In this document: in pieces, positions 15,708 through 25,502 of the stretch
How the letters are laid out: each line of letters opens with the position of its first letter
Position numbering within the stretch: the stretch's first letter is position 1
Assembly (NCBI GenBank): GCA_016706865.1
Contig: JADJIS010000003.1
Coordinates: forward strand, 2,232,001-2,296,000
Direction of reading: 5' to 3'
DNA: 64,000 nucleotides
Source of the DNA: Bacteroidota bacterium
Lineage (GTDB): Bacteria > Bacteroidota > Bacteroidia > Chitinophagales > BACL12
Made by a program: the position numbers and the translations under genes
The notes under the pieces: model-generated
The model's database searches: none
Told to the model about the DNA's origin: nothing
Seen by the model: only the letters and a program-made list of their open reading frames with translations

Positions 15708-17057
15708 ATGCTTTACGCCATATTAAGATTCCTATTTAAAATAACAGGAAGAGTATTCTTCAGCAATATTACTATTCGAAATAAAGAATTAATTCCGAGA
15801 TCAGGACCATTAATTGTAGTTGCCAATCACCCAAGTGCTTTTATGGATCCCATAGTTATTGCAACTATTTTTGAACGAAATTTATATTTTCTAGGGAAAG
15901 GGATTTTGTTTAAATCTAAATTAGGAAAATGGATATTACCTAAATTTAATACGATACCTATTTACCGGCGCGCTGATGACCCCTCGGAAATGAATAAAAA
16001 CGAGGATACCTTTCGTACATGTTATCAGTATCTGGAAAAAGGTGCTGCAATTTTAATATTTCCGGAAGGCATTACAAAAACCGAAAGAAAATTGGGCGAA
16101 TTAAAAACCGGTGCAGCCAGAATAGCTTTGGGTGCAGAGGCAAAAAATAATTTTAAACTGAATGTTCAGATCATTACTGTTGGATTAAATTATGCAAATC
16201 CACATAAATTCAACCGCGGCCTTTTCATCAATATCGCTCAACCAATATCAATTTCAACATTCCAAAACGAATATGAAACTGATAACGTAAACTCTGTGCT
16301 AAAAGTAACAGAAATGATAAAAGTGCAACTGGAGCAAAATATCATTGCGATCGGCGATCAAAAGATTGATGAACTTTCACGGGACATTGAATATTTATAC
16401 AAATATAAACTTGTTAGGGATTGGGGTGATGATCAGCATTCCGGATTTCTGTTAACCAAAAATATAATTGCTGCAGTAACATATTTTATAAATACAGAAC
16501 CGCTGCGTGCTGAAAAAATGGCCATACGAATTAAACAATATCTTCGCAATGTAGCAGCCACCGGATTAAAGGATGAGCACCTAATTCTGGAAGATAAAAA
16601 AAAGATGTCATTAGGCAAAATTATATTTTCGTTGATTGGTATTATAGTCGGGTTGCCTTTTTTTATTTATGGATTTATCAATAACATCCTTCCTTTTATA
16701 ATACCGGGTTGGATCGCTGCCAAAGTTGCCTCACGTAAAGAATTTATTGGCTCTATTGGAATGGCGATGGGATTACTTACTTTTATTATATTTTATACTT
16801 TGCAGATAATTTTAGTGGGTAAATTTTTTGATCATTTTTGGATCACATTATTTTATGCTCTGAGTTTACCCGTTTCCGGATTATATGCATTCGGCTATTT
16901 TCACACAATTAAAAAAATAAAAGCGCGTTGGCTTTTGCTCTATATTTTTAATAAAAAATCAGTATTTATTGCCAATCTGATCGCCGAACGCGAAAATATA
17001 ATTGCCGAATTTGACATTGCCAGAGCAGAGTTTGCTGCCTATCGTGAAACAAAATAA
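15708..17057 (+). CDS. Lysophospholipid / glycerol-3-phosphate acyltransferase family protein
   Basis: 449 residues. The N-terminal PlsC-type acyltransferase domain (about 10-230) has the acceptor motif ANHPSAFMDP with catalytic His and Asp, a later substrate-binding IPIYRRAD and the FPEGITKTERK motif. The H-x5-D spacing resembles the larger eukaryote-like GPAT group rather than classical HX4D PlsC. The C-terminal part holds about three hydrophobic segments (about 300-400) that anchor it in the membrane. It probably makes lysophosphatidic or phosphatidic acid. It is divergent from the propeller gene. Confidence 0.85.
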   Translation: MLYAILRFLFKITGRVFFSNITIRNKELIPRSGPLIVVANHPSAFMDPIVIATIFERNLYFLGKGILFKSKLGKWILPKFNTIPIYRRADDPSEMNKNEDTFRTCYQYLEKGAAILIFPEGITKTERKLGELKTGAARIALGAEAKNNFKLNVQIITVGLNYANPHKFNRGLFINIAQPISISTFQNEYETDNVNSVLKVTEMIKVQLEQNIIAIGDQKIDELSRDIEYLYKYKLVRDWGDDQHSGFLLTKNIIAAVTYFINTEPLRAEKMAIRIKQYLRNVAATGLKDEHLILEDKKKMSLGKIIFSLIGIIVGLPFFIYGFINNILPFIIPGWIAAKVASRKEFIGSIGMAMGLLTFIIFYTLQIILVGKFFDHFWITLFYALSLPVSGLYAFGYFHTIKKIKARWLLLYIFNKKSVFIANLIAERENIIAEFDIARAEFAAYRETK

Positions 17058-17110
17058 ACTTGTCCAAATAAATTTTTATCTTACTTTTACCCTACCTAAA
17101 TCATCATGGC

Positions 17111-18022
17111 ATGTGTGAAGAAATAGATGGCATACAACTGAATTTTGCGAGCGACAAATTATTTTTGCTCAATCTTTTATTGGCTTTTTTAATGTTCGGC
17201 ATCGCGTTAAGTTTAAAGGCTGCCGATTTTAAAAGAATAGTGGAAACACCACGCAAGGCATTTGCAGGATTGATCAGCCAATATATCTTCCTCCCCTTGC
17301 TCACTTTTGCTTTGGTATTAATTTTCACACCATGTCCGAGTATAGCTCTTGGAATGTTTTTATTGGGTTCTTGTCCCGGTGGTAATATGAGCAATTTTCT
17401 TTCCCATCTCGCAAAAGGAAATGTTGCACTTTCGGTAACCCTTACTGCCACTCAAACTATTCTTGCACCATTAATGACACCGCTTACCTTCGCACTCTGC
17501 GCAAATATTTATGGACCGACCCGCGAACTTATGCAATCCATTAATATTGATACTGTTCATTTAATTATTGAGATACTCACAATATTAGGGATCCCACTTA
17601 TTTTAGGAATGTTCATCAACTATAAATTCCCGGGTTTTACGGCTAAAATTATTAAACCCATTCAAAAGATCTCCATATTTTTATTTTTAGGATTTGTAGT
17701 ATTTCTATTTGTAAGTAATTACGATCAATTTGTTCAAATAATTGGAGCCATATTTATTTTGGTTTTATTACATAATGGACTGGCCATGGTTGGCGGATAT
17801 AGCATTGCATCACTATTTCGCCTCGACTTTAAAGATAAAAAGTGTCTTGCCATTGAAACGGGTATCCACAATGCAACTTTAGGATTAATAGTGTGGGCTA
17901 ATTTTTTTCCTATGCTCGGTGGAGTTGCTGTAGTTGCCGGGTGGTGGGGAATCTGGGATCTGGTGACAGGGTTTGCCGTTGCAATTACCTGGTCGAGAAT
18001 GGCGAAAAAAAGCCTAGGATAA
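17111..18022 (+). CDS. Bile acid:sodium symporter (BASS/SBF) family transporter
   Basis: 303 residues with about nine to ten hydrophobic helices. Family signatures are the early LMFGIALSLKAADFKRI segment, GSCPGGNMSNFLSHLAKGNVALS in the crossover region (seen as GSCPGGNMSN then AKGNVALS) and ETGIHNATLG near residue 250. Homologues move organic anions with sodium, but the substrate here cannot be told. It follows the acyltransferase by 53 bp in the same direction, with an intrinsic terminator downstream. Confidence 0.88.
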   Translation: MCEEIDGIQLNFASDKLFLLNLLLAFLMFGIALSLKAADFKRIVETPRKAFAGLISQYIFLPLLTFALVLIFTPCPSIALGMFLLGSCPGGNMSNFLSHLAKGNVALSVTLTATQTILAPLMTPLTFALCANIYGPTRELMQSINIDTVHLIIEILTILGIPLILGMFINYKFPGFTAKIIKPIQKISIFLFLGFVVFLFVSNYDQFVQIIGAIFILVLLHNGLAMVGGYSIASLFRLDFKDKKCLAIETGIHNATLGLIVWANFFPMLGGVAVVAGWWGIWDLVTGFAVAITWSRMAKKSLG

Positions 18023-18131
18023 CAGGTTGAGTTCTTTAAATATTGGTAGTAATTTATATGTGGACTTAAATTAAATTATTTTGTTTTTTTATGCATCATC
18101 TCAACACAAAAAGTATGGATAATTTAACCAT

Positions 18132-18171
18132 AAAAAAAAGAGTTTGCCTTTAATAGACAAACCCTTTTTTT
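18132..18171. terminator. Bidirectional intrinsic terminator
   Basis: AAAAGAGTTTG and CAAACCCTTTT pair with one mismatch around a loop of about 11 bases. The hairpin is flanked by an A-run on the left and a T-run on the right, so it can serve both the BASS gene on the plus strand and the ice-binding gene on the minus strand. Confidence 0.75.
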
Positions 18172-18187
18172 ATAATAAAATAAAATA

Positions 18188-18973
18188 TTAAAACGGATAA
18201 GTAACAGAATTCATTTGTAATGTAACAGCCGTTTGAGCTAATAATCTTCCATTTATACTTGCGCCAGTTTGTAAATTGATCGCTTTTTTACATAAAATAT
18301 TACCTTCAAAGTGACTGGTAGTTCCTAAAGTAACTGCACCGGTTGTTTGCCAGAAAATATTTTTTGCCTTAGCTCCTCCAATTAATGTTACATTAACACT
18401 TGATCCAACGGTTAAAGTACCGGAGATCTGGAATATCCAAACATCAGTTGGTCCACCGGAAATAGTAATGTCTGTAGGCATATTTACTGCACTGGTCCAT
18501 TTATATAACCCCGGTGTAAAAGTTAGGCCACCAATTGTTCCTGCGCCTAAATTCAAAAAATCGGGATCAACTCTTCCAGCTGCATCAACATAAGCAGTTT
18601 GCATAGCGCCAACTGCATTCGTTAATTTACTTGGACTTGCTACACTGCATGGCAATGGACCTGCAGCATCCACAGATAAAATTGAGCCGGTAACTTCAAC
18701 GCAACTCAAAAGAATTGCAGCACCGGTTATAGGACTAGAACCAATATTACCGGTAACGGAAGATGGGAACACATTGGTAATTCCGGATTTTGAAAGAATT
18801 ACAAATTTTCCCGCACTACCAAGATTTACAGGTGAAGGACCTGCCATAGCAATGTCAAACTGAGGTTCAGGAGATTCAATATTCGCCATATCAGCCAGTT
18901 CCGTTTTTGCACATCCTGCGATCAAAACAACCACTATCATTGTAATGGTTGCAAATACATTTCTATTTTTCAT
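18188..18973 (-). CDS. Ice-binding lipoprotein, DUF3494 family
   Basis: 261 residues. The signal peptide ends in the lipobox LIAGC (Cys about residue 21), then comes a DUF3494 domain covering about 50-260. Hallmarks are NLGSAGKFVILSKSGITN at the start, GNIGSSPITG, LTFTPGLYKW, the WIFQISGTLTVG strand and the end region FWQTTGAVTLG with NGRLLAQTAVTL. These discontinuous beta-solenoids bind ice and inhibit recrystallisation. Lipid anchoring suggests it keeps the cell attached to or protected from ice. It is a single gene, and the family is known for frequent horizontal transfer. Confidence 0.9.
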   Translation of the reverse strand: MKNRNVFATITMIVVVLIAGCAKTELADMANIESPEPQFDIAMAGPSPVNLGSAGKFVILSKSGITNVFPSSVTGNIGSSPITGAAILLSCVEVTGSILSVDAAGPLPCSVASPSKLTNAVGAMQTAYVDAAGRVDPDFLNLGAGTIGGLTFTPGLYKWTSAVNMPTDITISGGPTDVWIFQISGTLTVGSSVNVTLIGGAKAKNIFWQTTGAVTLGTTSHFEGNILCKKAINLQTGASINGRLLAQTAVTLQMNSVTYPF

Positions 18974-19112
18974 ACTTGCTTGTGTTATTTATTAGTTTAG
19001 ATTAATTAGTGGAACAAAGGTGCGAAGCAATACATGGGCGTTGTTACATATTTAAATGTAAAAGTTGCATGATTACCACATTTGAGTGAGCAACGCATCA
19101 ATAATTCTCAAT

Positions 19113-19147
19113 AAAAAAGGGGATTATACATTTACGTATAACCCCCC
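19113..19147 (-). terminator. Intrinsic terminator of the dnaX-M16 unit
   Basis: Read on the minus strand, GGGGTTATAC, loop GTAAAT and GTATAATCCCC form a stem with one bulged base, followed by TTTTTT. It lies just behind the stop codon of the M16 peptidase gene. Confidence 0.75.
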
Positions 19148-19178
19148 GGGTTAAATTTGTTATTGAAATTGATACTAT

Positions 19179-22100
19179 TTAGTATCCAAATATCTCTTCC
19201 AGACTTAGTTCAGTAAATTCACCCAAACCCTGGAGATATAACATATCGAGTTTATCCTTATCTCCCATCACTATAATTGTAAAGGTTCGATCAGCTATAT
19301 GAGCGTCAAAAAATTCCTGCATATCCTGAAGCGTTAAACTTCTGGCCTGCAAATAAATGTCTCTGCGATAATCGTGACTTAATCCCTTTCTCCTTACATT
19401 TTCATAATTCCAGAAAATTGCTGAACGAATGATACGTTCGCTTTCAATTTGTTTTGATACTGCATCGATACTGGCATTAAATTGCTCTTCTGCCTGAGGC
19501 ATATTATTCATGATCTCCAACATTGCCTCAATTGCCTGTTGCATTTTATCGGCCTGAGTTCCAACAAATGCTCTTACATAATGCGCTTCATCCTTATTAT
19601 TAGGAGTAGTAAAATTTGCATATGCGGAATATGCCAGAGCTTTTGTTTCTCTAATTTCCTGGAAAATAATACTGGATAATCCACTTCCGAAATATTCGTT
19701 AAATAATCTGGCTTCAGGTAAAAGCGGTGTTGAAAAATTCTGATCTTTTGCAATGAACATGATCTGAGCCTGCACCATATCATAATCGACAAATAATACT
19801 TTATTTGTTTTAGTTTCTAATTCAGGATAACGTTTTGCCTGCGGATAATCCTGTAAAGCTGCCGGTGTTTTATGATATTTAACGATCAAATTTTTAACAT
19901 CATCCGGATTTTGGCGACCATAAAAGAATATGCGGTGTTTAAATGTCTCCAAAGATTTAATTTTATCCACCAAGGTTTGAGGCAAAGTATTTTTCAATTC
20001 GTTTTCGGCAACAATATCGGTAACCGGAGAAACGGAACCCCATTTTGCATATCCAGCCAATGCAGAATTAAATATTGCATTTTTACTTGTCTTGGCATCT
20101 GCACGCTCTTTTGAAATTCCCTCCACCAATTCTTTATATGCTTTAGTATCCGGTTTTACTGAATTTAATAAATGTTCAAATAATTCCAGGCCTTTTTCCA
20201 GGCTCGTTTCCAAACCAGTTAATGAAACATAAACACGATCGCGGCTGCTGAAAACATTAAAAGTTAATCCCAATTTAAAGAATTCCTGCTGCAGTTGCGC
20301 AGCTGTGTACTTATCGGTTCCTAAATATGGTAAATAATTAATTGCATATCCGATCATATCATCATTATCAGTACCCATATCGAGAATATAATACAACTCG
20401 AACAATTCATTTTCTTCATTTCTGATATAAGAAAATGGAATTCCATTTCCCAGATCTTGTGTTGCAATACGTTTTTCGTAATCAATAAAATCGGGAGTTA
20501 TACGCGTTGAAGGAAGTTCCGAAAATCCTTTTACAAATTCACTTTGTGCCTCTCTGTTAGCTTCAACGGGGGTAATTACCGGTTTATCCACTTTTTTTAC
20601 ATTTTTATCTTCCCCCTGGCGCTTATTTATAACCACATAGCCATTTGCAGTAAAATATTTATTGGCAAAATCAATAATTTCTTGTTTGGTTACTTTTTCC
20701 ATCATATTGTATTCGTTCAGATAAGCACCCCATTCAATATTTTTAATAAATACATTTACAAATGCATTTGCTCTTCCTGAATTTGATTCAAATGATTTAG
20801 TACGAGAAAGTTTAAAATCGTTTACCACCGCTTTTATCAGCCATTCATCAAATTCCCCTTTTTTAAGTTTATTTAATTCAGCCAATAATAACTGTTCACA
20901 TTCCTCTAAAGTTTGTCCTTCACGTGGATCAGCTGATAAGGTAAGAACTCCGTATTCTTTCCATTCGCTGTAAAACGCACCTGCATCCAAAACTTTTTGT
21001 TGTTGATTAAGATCAAGGTCGATCAAACCTGCTTGCTGATTATATAAAATTCCTGCTACTAATTTTGCAATGGTATTATCTTTTGTATTTGCACCAGGCA
21101 TACGAAATCCCATCATCATTGTTTCCGCTTCCAAACCATAAACATCGCGGCGTTGTATTTCAGATAATGGTTGTTCTGTAGGAAATTTCTGATCACCTAT
21201 GGGCCTTTTTACATAAACTCCGAAATATTTATCAATCAAAGCAATTGTTTTATCATAATCAATATCACCACTCAAACAAATTGCCATATTATTTGGAACA
21301 TAAAAAGTATAAAAATATCCCATGATATTTACCATGGATGGATTTTTTAAATGTTCTCCATCTCCTATAGTAGTTTGAGTTCCGTAAGGATGTGTTGGAA
21401 ATAAAGCCTTGTAATATGCTTCAAACATTTTACTTCCGTCGCGATCCTGACCCATATTATATTCTTCATATACTGTTTCGAGTTCCGTGTGAAATAAACG
21501 CAATACACAAGTGCGGAATCTTTCACTCTCCACAACCAGCCATTTTTCAATTTCATTACTTGGAATATCATTTACATACACAGTCTGTTCTTTGCTTGTA
21601 TATGCATTAGTTCCTTTTGCACCCAAGGAACTGATCATTTTATCATATTCATTCGGCACTGCAAATTTTGCTGCTTCCTGACTAGCATTATCAATTTGTT
21701 TGTAGATCTCCTTTTTCTTTTCGGGATCTTTTTCCAAACGATGTTTTTCATATAATTGTGAAATGCTTTCTATCACCAATTTCTCGCGATTCCAATTTGT
21801 AGTTCCGATATTACCTGTTCCTTTGAACATCATATGTTCAAGATAATGTGCTAATCCGGTAGTTTCTTTTGGATCATTTTTTGAACCGGCACGAACTGCG
21901 ATATAAGTTTGAATTCTGGGTTCGGCTTTATTTTGAGATAAATAAACTGTCAGACCGTTTTTTAAGGTATAAATTCTTGTTTTGGAAGGATCATCTGGAA
22001 CGGAAATAAATGGATATTTTTCTGCCTTAAATGTTGCATTTACATTTGGCGATCCATTCGATTCTTTAAATATAGTAACAGGATCTTTCACGCCTACTTC

Positions 22101-22283
22101 AACCCTAACCGGCCCGCTCATTCCACTGGCTGAAGCAGATTGCTGACTGCTTGCATTCGAGGAAGACGAAGAAGAACTGGATGAGCTTGATGAACTGCTG
22201 CTTGAACCTGTTTGTGCTATAACAAACTGCCCAACAAAAAGAAGCGCAATCAATAATTGAATCTGTGCAAATCGTTTTTTCAT
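19179..22283 (-). CDS. Secreted M16-family zinc metallopeptidase, two-lobed
   Basis: 1034 residues. A signal peptide (about 1-24) is followed by a low-complexity linker of about 16 serines. The catalytic M16 lobe starts near residue 100; the inverted zinc motif HYLEH lies at about 146-150 (HxxEH), with the third ligand Glu further down in ELETVYEEYNMG. Inactive M16 lobes follow, including the RETKALAYSAYANF segment near 880. Pitrilysin-type proteases degrade peptides in a clamshell chamber; here in the periplasm or outside. It sits 33 bp behind dnaX and is probably co-transcribed. Confidence 0.92.
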   Translation of the reverse strand: MKKRFAQIQLLIALLFVGQFVIAQTGSSSSSSSSSSSSSSSSNASSQQSASASGMSGPVRVEVGVKDPVTIFKESNGSPNVNATFKAEKYPFISVPDDPSKTRIYTLKNGLTVYLSQNKAEPRIQTYIAVRAGSKNDPKETTGLAHYLEHMMFKGTGNIGTTNWNREKLVIESISQLYEKHRLEKDPEKKKEIYKQIDNASQEAAKFAVPNEYDKMISSLGAKGTNAYTSKEQTVYVNDIPSNEIEKWLVVESERFRTCVLRLFHTELETVYEEYNMGQDRDGSKMFEAYYKALFPTHPYGTQTTIGDGEHLKNPSMVNIMGYFYTFYVPNNMAICLSGDIDYDKTIALIDKYFGVYVKRPIGDQKFPTEQPLSEIQRRDVYGLEAETMMMGFRMPGANTKDNTIAKLVAGILYNQQAGLIDLDLNQQQKVLDAGAFYSEWKEYGVLTLSADPREGQTLEECEQLLLAELNKLKKGEFDEWLIKAVVNDFKLSRTKSFESNSGRANAFVNVFIKNIEWGAYLNEYNMMEKVTKQEIIDFANKYFTANGYVVINKRQGEDKNVKKVDKPVITPVEANREAQSEFVKGFSELPSTRITPDFIDYEKRIATQDLGNGIPFSYIRNEENELFELYYILDMGTDNDDMIGYAINYLPYLGTDKYTAAQLQQEFFKLGLTFNVFSSRDRVYVSLTGLETSLEKGLELFEHLLNSVKPDTKAYKELVEGISKERADAKTSKNAIFNSALAGYAKWGSVSPVTDIVAENELKNTLPQTLVDKIKSLETFKHRIFFYGRQNPDDVKNLIVKYHKTPAALQDYPQAKRYPELETKTNKVLFVDYDMVQAQIMFIAKDQNFSTPLLPEARLFNEYFGSGLSSIIFQEIRETKALAYSAYANFTTPNNKDEAHYVRAFVGTQADKMQQAIEAMLEIMNNMPQAEEQFNASIDAVSKQIESERIIRSAIFWNYENVRRKGLSHDYRRDIYLQARSLTLQDMQEFFDAHIADRTFTIIVMGDKDKLDMLYLQGLGEFTELSLEEIFGY

Positions 22284-22315
22284 TTTATTGTATCGTTTAA
22301 TTTAAATTTAATTAA

Positions 22316-24130
22316 TTAATAATCGAGTTCGAAACCTAAAGTATCCTTCAGATCTTTAATAAGAGGATTTAATTCCTCCATTTTTTTATATTTTTCCTGT
22401 GTTGTGTATGGTCTTTTTAATCTGTCATTTTTTGCAGCACCAACTTCAAACGCAATTTCAAACTGATTATTCTCCAACGCCTCCTTTATAAACATTCTCA
22501 TTTCGCTGATCATTTCTTTCATTATACTTACTTCAACAGAAGAATCCAGGCGAATTAAAATTGCATTACTTTCATTTATTGTAACTTCTGCATGATCCAT
22601 TATAATTGCAACGCGATGATGGTCTTTTCTTATTTTATCAGCATATTGTTTCCAAACAACAAAAAACATTTCAGGGGAAATTGTTTCCATCGGTTCTTCA
22701 ACAGTCACCTTTTGTGAATCTGCAAGACGTTGGTCGTCTTCTTTTTTAATTACTTGCCTAAGATCCGTCTTTTTGGGTATGATCACGGTTTCCGCATCAT
22801 CCATCTTGGGAGTGAAAACCGTGCTATTTTCTACAACAACTTTTTTAATGTGAGAAATATTCTCCTGTAGAGGAGATATATTTTCAACTGTAACTTCTTT
22901 TAATATTTCCGCTTTCGATGTTATTATTTCTGCAGGAGTAATAATTTTTTCTGATATTTCAATTTTCTTTTCCAGTTTTATTTCAGTCAGTCGCGGAGTT
23001 TTTTTTTCCGTATTTCCCGCTTCAAGGGATGAAACTGCATTGTGCATATAACACAATTTCAGAATGGCAAGCTCAACATGTAACCTTTTATTTTTGCTGG
23101 TTCTGTAATTTACATCTGCGGTGTTTAATACATCTAATCCAGTTAACAGAAATGATGATGTAATTAATGCAGACTGATCTTTATATCTTTCGGTTAGATT
23201 TTCACTTATCTCGAGTAATTGAATTGTTTGTTCATCCTTACACATTAACAGATTTCTGAAATGTTCCGCTAATCCGTTAATGAATGTATCCCCTTCAAAT
23301 CCCTTATTTACAACTTCATTATATAATAATAAACAAGAGGAAACATCTTCGGATGCAAAGGCATTCGTAATTTTAAAATAATATTCATAATCGAGAATAT
23401 TTAAATTTTCGATCACATCTTTTGCCGTGATCTTTTTTCCGGAGAAACTGGTGATACGATCAAAAATACTAAGTGCATCGCGCATAGCGCCATCGGCTTT
23501 TTGAGCGATAAGATGCATGGCTTCCTCATCACAATCAACACCTTCATTTTTGCAAATGATCTCCAGTTGTTTGGTCATGTGTTTGATCTTGATCCTGTTA
23601 AAATCAAATATCTGACAACGACTTAATATGGTTGGAATTATTTTGTGTTTTTCGGTTGTTGCAAGAATGAATTTTACATAAGGTGGTGGTTCTTCCAATG
23701 TTTTTAAAAATGCATTAAATGCACTTGAACTCAACATATGCACCTCATCCACAATATAAATTTTAAACTTGCCCGAAGCTGGTGCATATCGAACCTGTTC
23801 CACTAAACTGCGGATATCCTCCACTGAATTATTAGAGGCAGCATCTATTTCATGAATATTAAAAGAGGCATTTTCGTTGAAGGAAGTACAACTGCCACAA
23901 ACATTACAAGCTTCACCATCAGGAGTGATATTTTCACAGTTAATGGTTTTTGCCATGATACGGGCACAGGTTGTTTTTCCCACGCCGCGTGGACCGCAAA
24001 ACAAAAAGGATTGCGCCAAATGGTTGTTTTTGATGGCGTTTTTAAGGGTTATCACCACCTGATCCTGCCCTATCACATCATCCCAGGAAGCGGGCCTGTA
24101 TTTCCTTGCCGATACTACAAAACTTTGCAC
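22316..24130 (-). CDS. dnaX: DNA polymerase III subunit gamma/tau
   Basis: 604 residues, the clamp-loader ATPase of the replisome. The N-terminus FVVSARKYRPASWDDVIGQ is typical of DnaX. The Walker A GPRGVGKTTCARI (about residues 46-58) is followed by a four-Cys zinc module (NCEN...CNVCGSC) and Walker B IVDEVHML. After about residue 370 comes a long charged linker and a tau-like C-terminal domain. The start codon is GTG at 24130; a stop codon two triplets upstream leaves no earlier choice. I see no internal slippage signal of the E. coli dnaX kind. Confidence 0.95.
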   Translation of the reverse strand: MQSFVVSARKYRPASWDDVIGQDQVVITLKNAIKNNHLAQSFLFCGPRGVGKTTCARIMAKTINCENITPDGEACNVCGSCTSFNENASFNIHEIDAASNNSVEDIRSLVEQVRYAPASGKFKIYIVDEVHMLSSSAFNAFLKTLEEPPPYVKFILATTEKHKIIPTILSRCQIFDFNRIKIKHMTKQLEIICKNEGVDCDEEAMHLIAQKADGAMRDALSIFDRITSFSGKKITAKDVIENLNILDYEYYFKITNAFASEDVSSCLLLYNEVVNKGFEGDTFINGLAEHFRNLLMCKDEQTIQLLEISENLTERYKDQSALITSSFLLTGLDVLNTADVNYRTSKNKRLHVELAILKLCYMHNAVSSLEAGNTEKKTPRLTEIKLEKKIEISEKIITPAEIITSKAEILKEVTVENISPLQENISHIKKVVVENSTVFTPKMDDAETVIIPKKTDLRQVIKKEDDQRLADSQKVTVEEPMETISPEMFFVVWKQYADKIRKDHHRVAIIMDHAEVTINESNAILIRLDSSVEVSIMKEMISEMRMFIKEALENNQFEIAFEVGAAKNDRLKRPYTTQEKYKKMEELNPLIKDLKDTLGFELDY

Positions 24131-24254
24131 GGCTTAAAGATAACGATTTTGCCCCGTTTGAAAAACCACATTGTGACAAAATTTTTACCGGAAGAAAAAT
24201 TCCACTTGCATACTGTATCAATAATCTACCTAATTTTACAATGAAGCCTTCAAG

Positions 24255-25493
24255 ATGAATTTCATTTATCTGCAATTAAATATCTTTTCAGCTAATCTGT
24301 GGATCAGGAAATATCTTATCTATATACCTTTAATTGGTCTTTCGTCTTTAAACGGACAAAATCTGATTGAAAATGGAGATTTTGAAATGTATTCTACCTG
24401 TCCCTTTGAAACATCTCAAATTTCATATGCAGAAAATTGGTTTGACCCAACTGCTGCAACTTCTGATTATTTTAATATGTGCGATACAACAAATACAGTT
24501 TCTGTGCCAACAAATTTTATGGGTTATCAGCCAGCACAATCAGGAAATGCTTATGCCGGAATTTTTATTGCACAAACCGGCGGGCCAATTTACAGAGAAT
24601 ATATTGAAACTGGATTTAAATCCACACTGGTTGCCGGGATGCCTTATACTCTTACATTTTATGCAAATATTTCGGATCTGAGTTCCTGTAAACCTAAAAC
24701 CGTATGCGCATTTATTTCCTCAGAATTTCTGTCTGATTATACTACAAATAGTATCCTGATGGAGCCTTCAGATATTATTCATACCATATGCAGCGATCCG
24801 GAAAATTATTTTGACTCAATAGGCCAATGGGAAAAAATATATGCCTGTTTTCTCGCTACAGGTGAAGAACGATACATTACTATTGGAAATAGTTTCAGTA
24901 ATGATTATGCTCCTTGTTTAAGTGAGACCGGTGGAAATAAAACAGCATATTTATATATAGATAATATTGCAATTCAACCATTGCAGGTGCAAACTGTTGT
25001 AGTTGATACCATCATCTGCAAAGGAAGTACAGTTGTAATAAACGCATCCGAATTAATTCAGGAACCTCAAAATATTACATCTCAATATACCTGGAACGAT
25101 GGAACTTCAGATCCCATAAAATCTCTATCGAAAGAAGGTGTCTACACAGTTTTAATACAGAACGGTTGTGTTACTGATACTCTCAAAATAAATATTCATT
25201 TCAAAGTTGATTGCACTGAAATATTTATGATACCAAATGCATTTTCTCCAAATGATGACGGCATCAACGACAGATTCAGGATCATTGAAGAAAATATCAC
25301 AGTGAAACGATTCGATATTTACAATAGATGGGGAATTAAAGTTTTTGAAAGCACAGATGCACTCACCGGATGGGATGGTAAAATAAATGGCAAAAACGCG
25401 GAGATTGGAGTTTATTTATATATACTGGAATACTCCACTAATATAACAGAAAAACAAGAAAGTAAAAAAGGTTATGTTACTTTAATCTATTGA
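24255..25493 (+). CDS. T9SS cargo protein with type B (CHU_C) sorting domain
   Basis: 412 residues. An N-terminal hydrophobic stretch (about 18-35, IRKYLIYIPLIGLSSLNGQ) acts as a signal peptide, though the start is long and could be shorter. The body (about 36-240) is a beta-sandwich-like carbohydrate-binding type region beginning NLIENGDFEMYSTCP. The C-terminal roughly 85 residues are a gliding motility-associated sorting domain: IPNAFSPNDDGINDRF and FDIYNRWGIKVFES. Such proteins cross the outer membrane through the type IX system. It is divergent from dnaX; the function of the body is unknown. Confidence 0.85.
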   Translation: MNFIYLQLNIFSANLWIRKYLIYIPLIGLSSLNGQNLIENGDFEMYSTCPFETSQISYAENWFDPTAATSDYFNMCDTTNTVSVPTNFMGYQPAQSGNAYAGIFIAQTGGPIYREYIETGFKSTLVAGMPYTLTFYANISDLSSCKPKTVCAFISSEFLSDYTTNSILMEPSDIIHTICSDPENYFDSIGQWEKIYACFLATGEERYITIGNSFSNDYAPCLSETGGNKTAYLYIDNIAIQPLQVQTVVVDTIICKGSTVVINASELIQEPQNITSQYTWNDGTSDPIKSLSKEGVYTVLIQNGCVTDTLKINIHFKVDCTEIFMIPNAFSPNDDGINDRFRIIEENITVKRFDIYNRWGIKVFESTDALTGWDGKINGKNAEIGVYLYILEYSTNITEKQESKKGYVTLIY

Positions 25494-25502
25494 AATAAGC
25501 TC

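Noticed and set aside
22316..24130. Programmed frameshift in dnaX producing a short gamma form
   Set aside because: No slippery A-run with stimulatory hairpin was found after the ATPase domain.
24255..24300. A start for the T9SS cargo protein further downstream
   Set aside because: No ATG lies between 24255 and the hydrophobic core, and alternatives would cut into the signal peptide, so the first ATG was kept with a caution.
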